DNA of 23,340 nucleotides from positions 1-23,340 of the forward strand of contig DATBWU010000151.1 in the NCBI GenBank assembly GCA_036514635.1, read 5' to 3'. The position numbers and the translations under genes were made by a program. The DNA comes from DASSFZ01 sp036514635 (lineage in GTDB: Bacteria > Chloroflexota > Anaerolineae > Fen-1058). Below the pieces are notes generated by a model. That model was given only the letters and a program-made list of their open reading frames with translations, made no database searches and was not told the origin of the DNA. Below are positions 22,152 through 23,340 of this stretch, piece after piece. Each line of letters opens with the position of its first letter. Position 1 is the stretch's first letter.

Positions 22152-22910
22152 ATGGCTACGATTCATGTTCTGATTGTCGAGCCAGCTCCGAGGCGGCGCG
22201 AAAGGCTCGCGGCCTGTCTGTCCCACGAGACAGGTTTCGAGGTTGTCGGCGCAGGAGACGACTTCATGTATGTCGGTCAGTTACCATTTCTCCGGCGCTC
22301 TCCAGTCGAGATCCTTCTCATCAACATAGACCAGCCCGATATGATCCGGACAGATATGTGGGCAACCATTCGCGTTCTGTTACCGAGCGCACGGATCGTT
22401 GCCCTCACGGAAGGGACCGACGACTCTATTCTGAAGGCCGCCCTCGGCGCGGGCGTGACTGCACTTTATCGGCTGGATGCTGATCCCGACATACTCCGCC
22501 AGGTGGTGCGCAAAGCCGCTCAAGGATTGGTGGACTATGACCGCGACTTGGTGGAGCGGGCAAAGAGCAGCCTGTTCACACCATCGGAGGAAACGCAAGT
22601 TCGTATTAGTGAACTGGTCATTGACTTTCAGGCGCAGGAAGCAACGCGCAAGGGCAAGCCTATTCATCTAACGCCATTAGAGTTTAAGGTCCTGGCGCAC
22701 CTGGCCCGCAACCGAGGAAGGCCGGTCAGTTCAGCAGAGCTCCTGGAGGCAGTGTGGCAAACTCCAGCTAGTGAAGGCGGAACGATGGCACAGGTCAGGA
22801 ATTGCATCAAGCGCCTCCGCCGGAAGATCGAACCAGGCACAAAACATCTTCGATATATTCAGTCGTTCCGAGGTTGGGGGTATGTCTTGCGAGATCCCCA
22901 TGAGCAGTGA
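22152..22910 (+). CDS. Atypical response regulator: pseudo-receiver + OmpR-type winged helix
   Basis: A 252-residue DNA-binding protein. Residues 1-125 have the receiver fold pattern (IHVLIVEPAPRRRERLAACL ... RIVALTEGTDDSILKAALGA) but lack the chemistry. The acidic pocket reads EPAP instead of EDD, the position of the phospho-acceptor Asp aligns to Asn58 in LLINIDQPDM, and the conserved Lys is replaced in ALYRLDADPD. Thr86 remains. Residues about 148-252 are a winged helix with HLTPLEFKVLAHLARNRGRP, VRNCIKRLRRKIE and FRGWGYVLRD, clearly OmpR-class. The receiver half looks more NarL-like (LPSARIVALT), so this is a mixed architecture. It probably works without phosphorylation. AAGG lies 7 bp before ATG 22152. 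GC content appears lower than in neighbours, which may mean acquisition. Confidence 0.85.
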   Translation: MATIHVLIVEPAPRRRERLAACLSHETGFEVVGAGDDFMYVGQLPFLRRSPVEILLINIDQPDMIRTDMWATIRVLLPSARIVALTEGTDDSILKAALGAGVTALYRLDADPDILRQVVRKAAQGLVDYDRDLVERAKSSLFTPSEETQVRISELVIDFQAQEATRKGKPIHLTPLEFKVLAHLARNRGRPVSSAELLEAVWQTPASEGGTMAQVRNCIKRLRRKIEPGTKHLRYIQSFRGWGYVLRDPHEQ

Positions 22911-23050
22911 TCTCCCACCTGGACCATCCTCGTAAATGGATACCTTACTGATACCGAAGCGTCAAGCGCACGAGCAGTATTTTGGTTTATGCCCTTAATG
23001 GGTTTCAAGGAGGCAGACCAGAGACGGCGCGAAATTCGCGGAGAATATCA
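22911..23050. other. First part of a 412-bp gene-free stretch; nothing recognised
   Basis: Between the regulator stop and the structured element at 23051 I see no gene, promoter or clear repeat. The sequence is less GC-rich than the coding regions. The rest of the stretch (to 23322) holds the two elements listed next. Confidence 0.5.
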
Positions 23051-23145
23051 TCTGGTGATTGTTCACATCTCGACGGCTCTGCGTCCGTGTCCTTGCGGAC
23101 GACCCGCGAGACGCGGGCCTGGAGCACTTGTGTGCAATCACCAGA
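23051..23145. repeat. 95-bp element: outer 11-bp inverted repeat enclosing two hairpins
   Basis: TCTGGTGATTG (23051-23061) and CAATCACCAGA (23135-23145) are perfect inverted arms. Inside are GTCCGTGTCCTTGCGGAC and CCCGCGAGACGCGGG, two adjacent hairpins. The arrangement folds as a multi-branch junction, and the inner hairpins resemble those at 11674 and 11705. It could be a miniature mobile element or an RNA. Confidence 0.7.
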
Positions 23146-23182
23146 ATAGCATCTATTGACGCACCTTTCGCTCAAATTTCTG

Positions 23183-23251
23183 TTGCAACCTGAATTATCG
23201 GTGCTGTATACCTACGGCGTGAAATCCGCGAGTGTATACCAATCGCGTGAA
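23183..23251 (+). promoter_or_regulatory. Possible promoter overlapped by an 18-bp direct repeat (putative operator)
   Basis: GTATACCTACGGCGTGAA (23206-23223) and GTATACCAATCGCGTGAA (23234-23251) are direct copies, identical except for the five central bases, 28 bp apart. TTGCAA (23183) and TATACC (23207) could be an 18-bp-spaced promoter with the -10 inside the first copy. Binding there would block transcription of the gene at 23323. Confidence 0.45.
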
Positions 23252-23322
23252 CAGGGTAAGGTTGGCGAGTTGGCCTGACGTACGACATGGCGTATGCTTC
23301 TCCGACAGGAGGAAGGTACGCT

Positions 23323-23340
23323 ATGGAACTGACGAGACAA
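23323..23340 (+). CDS. Start of a gene cut by the window edge
   Basis: ATG 23323 follows a strong ribosome site, CAGGAGGAAGG, about 6 bp upstream. Only MELTRQ is visible, so no family can be named. The ribosome site and the preceding direct repeats make a real gene likely. Confidence 0.5.

Overview
The window is high-GC bacterial chromosomal DNA, most likely Chloroflexota (Anaerolineae-like). The phylum call is inference. It rests on three traits I associate with that group: an exported protein carrying a duplicated ~57-residue YFxxTxHxV...FGYPITE...VQYFQNAR(L/M)ELHP repeat, a secreted protein with a long Thr-Pro linker and a YLPIIM-type C-terminus, and many palindromic intergenic repeats of the CACGGA/GATCACTG/GCGTGTTGC kind. 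No rRNA or tRNA was seen.

Region 1 (1-3478, minus strand) reads, in transcription order: 4-TM membrane protein, selA, a stand-alone PstI/BsuBI-type nuclease domain, a D12-class adenine methylase, and the 5' end of tsaD. A compact restriction-modification pair sits between two housekeeping genes. Region 2 (3564-7016, plus strand) holds an ABC-F ATPase, coaE, a GNAT protein and a 64-residue membrane protein, ending at a terminator. A minus-strand exported repeat protein (7128-8120) converges on it.

Region 3 (8487-17774, plus strand) is the most interesting part. A consensus sigma-70-type promoter leads a run of genes: a DUF2089 zinc/HTH regulator, a small SHOCT-like protein, a DUF4097 beta-repeat protein, a double GNAT protein, an MFS exporter, a membrane-anchored and a soluble paralogue of the small protein, a YvlD-like PF04020 4-TM protein, and an ABC-2 exporter (one ATPase, two permeases). 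A conserved hypothetical gene follows (17856-18419). Five of these products share the same short helical-hairpin motif (EERxxILxMxxxxKIxxxEAxxLLxAL), at the N- or C-terminus. The content resembles the Bacillus Yvl / enterococcal LiaX envelope-stress genes, expanded and joined to drug-type exporters. I propose it as a candidate envelope-stress sensing and export module.

Region 4 (18420-23340) is regulatory. It contains a candidate ~150-nt structured RNA on the minus strand, two paralogous orphan OmpR-type response regulators (one next to a secreted DUF11 protein, one with a 65-residue membrane protein), and a third, divergently oriented regulator. That third regulator's receiver domain has lost the phospho-acceptor Asp. 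The intergenic stretches are rich in nested inverted repeats. The window ends at the first six codons of a gene preceded by an 18-bp direct repeat that looks like an operator.
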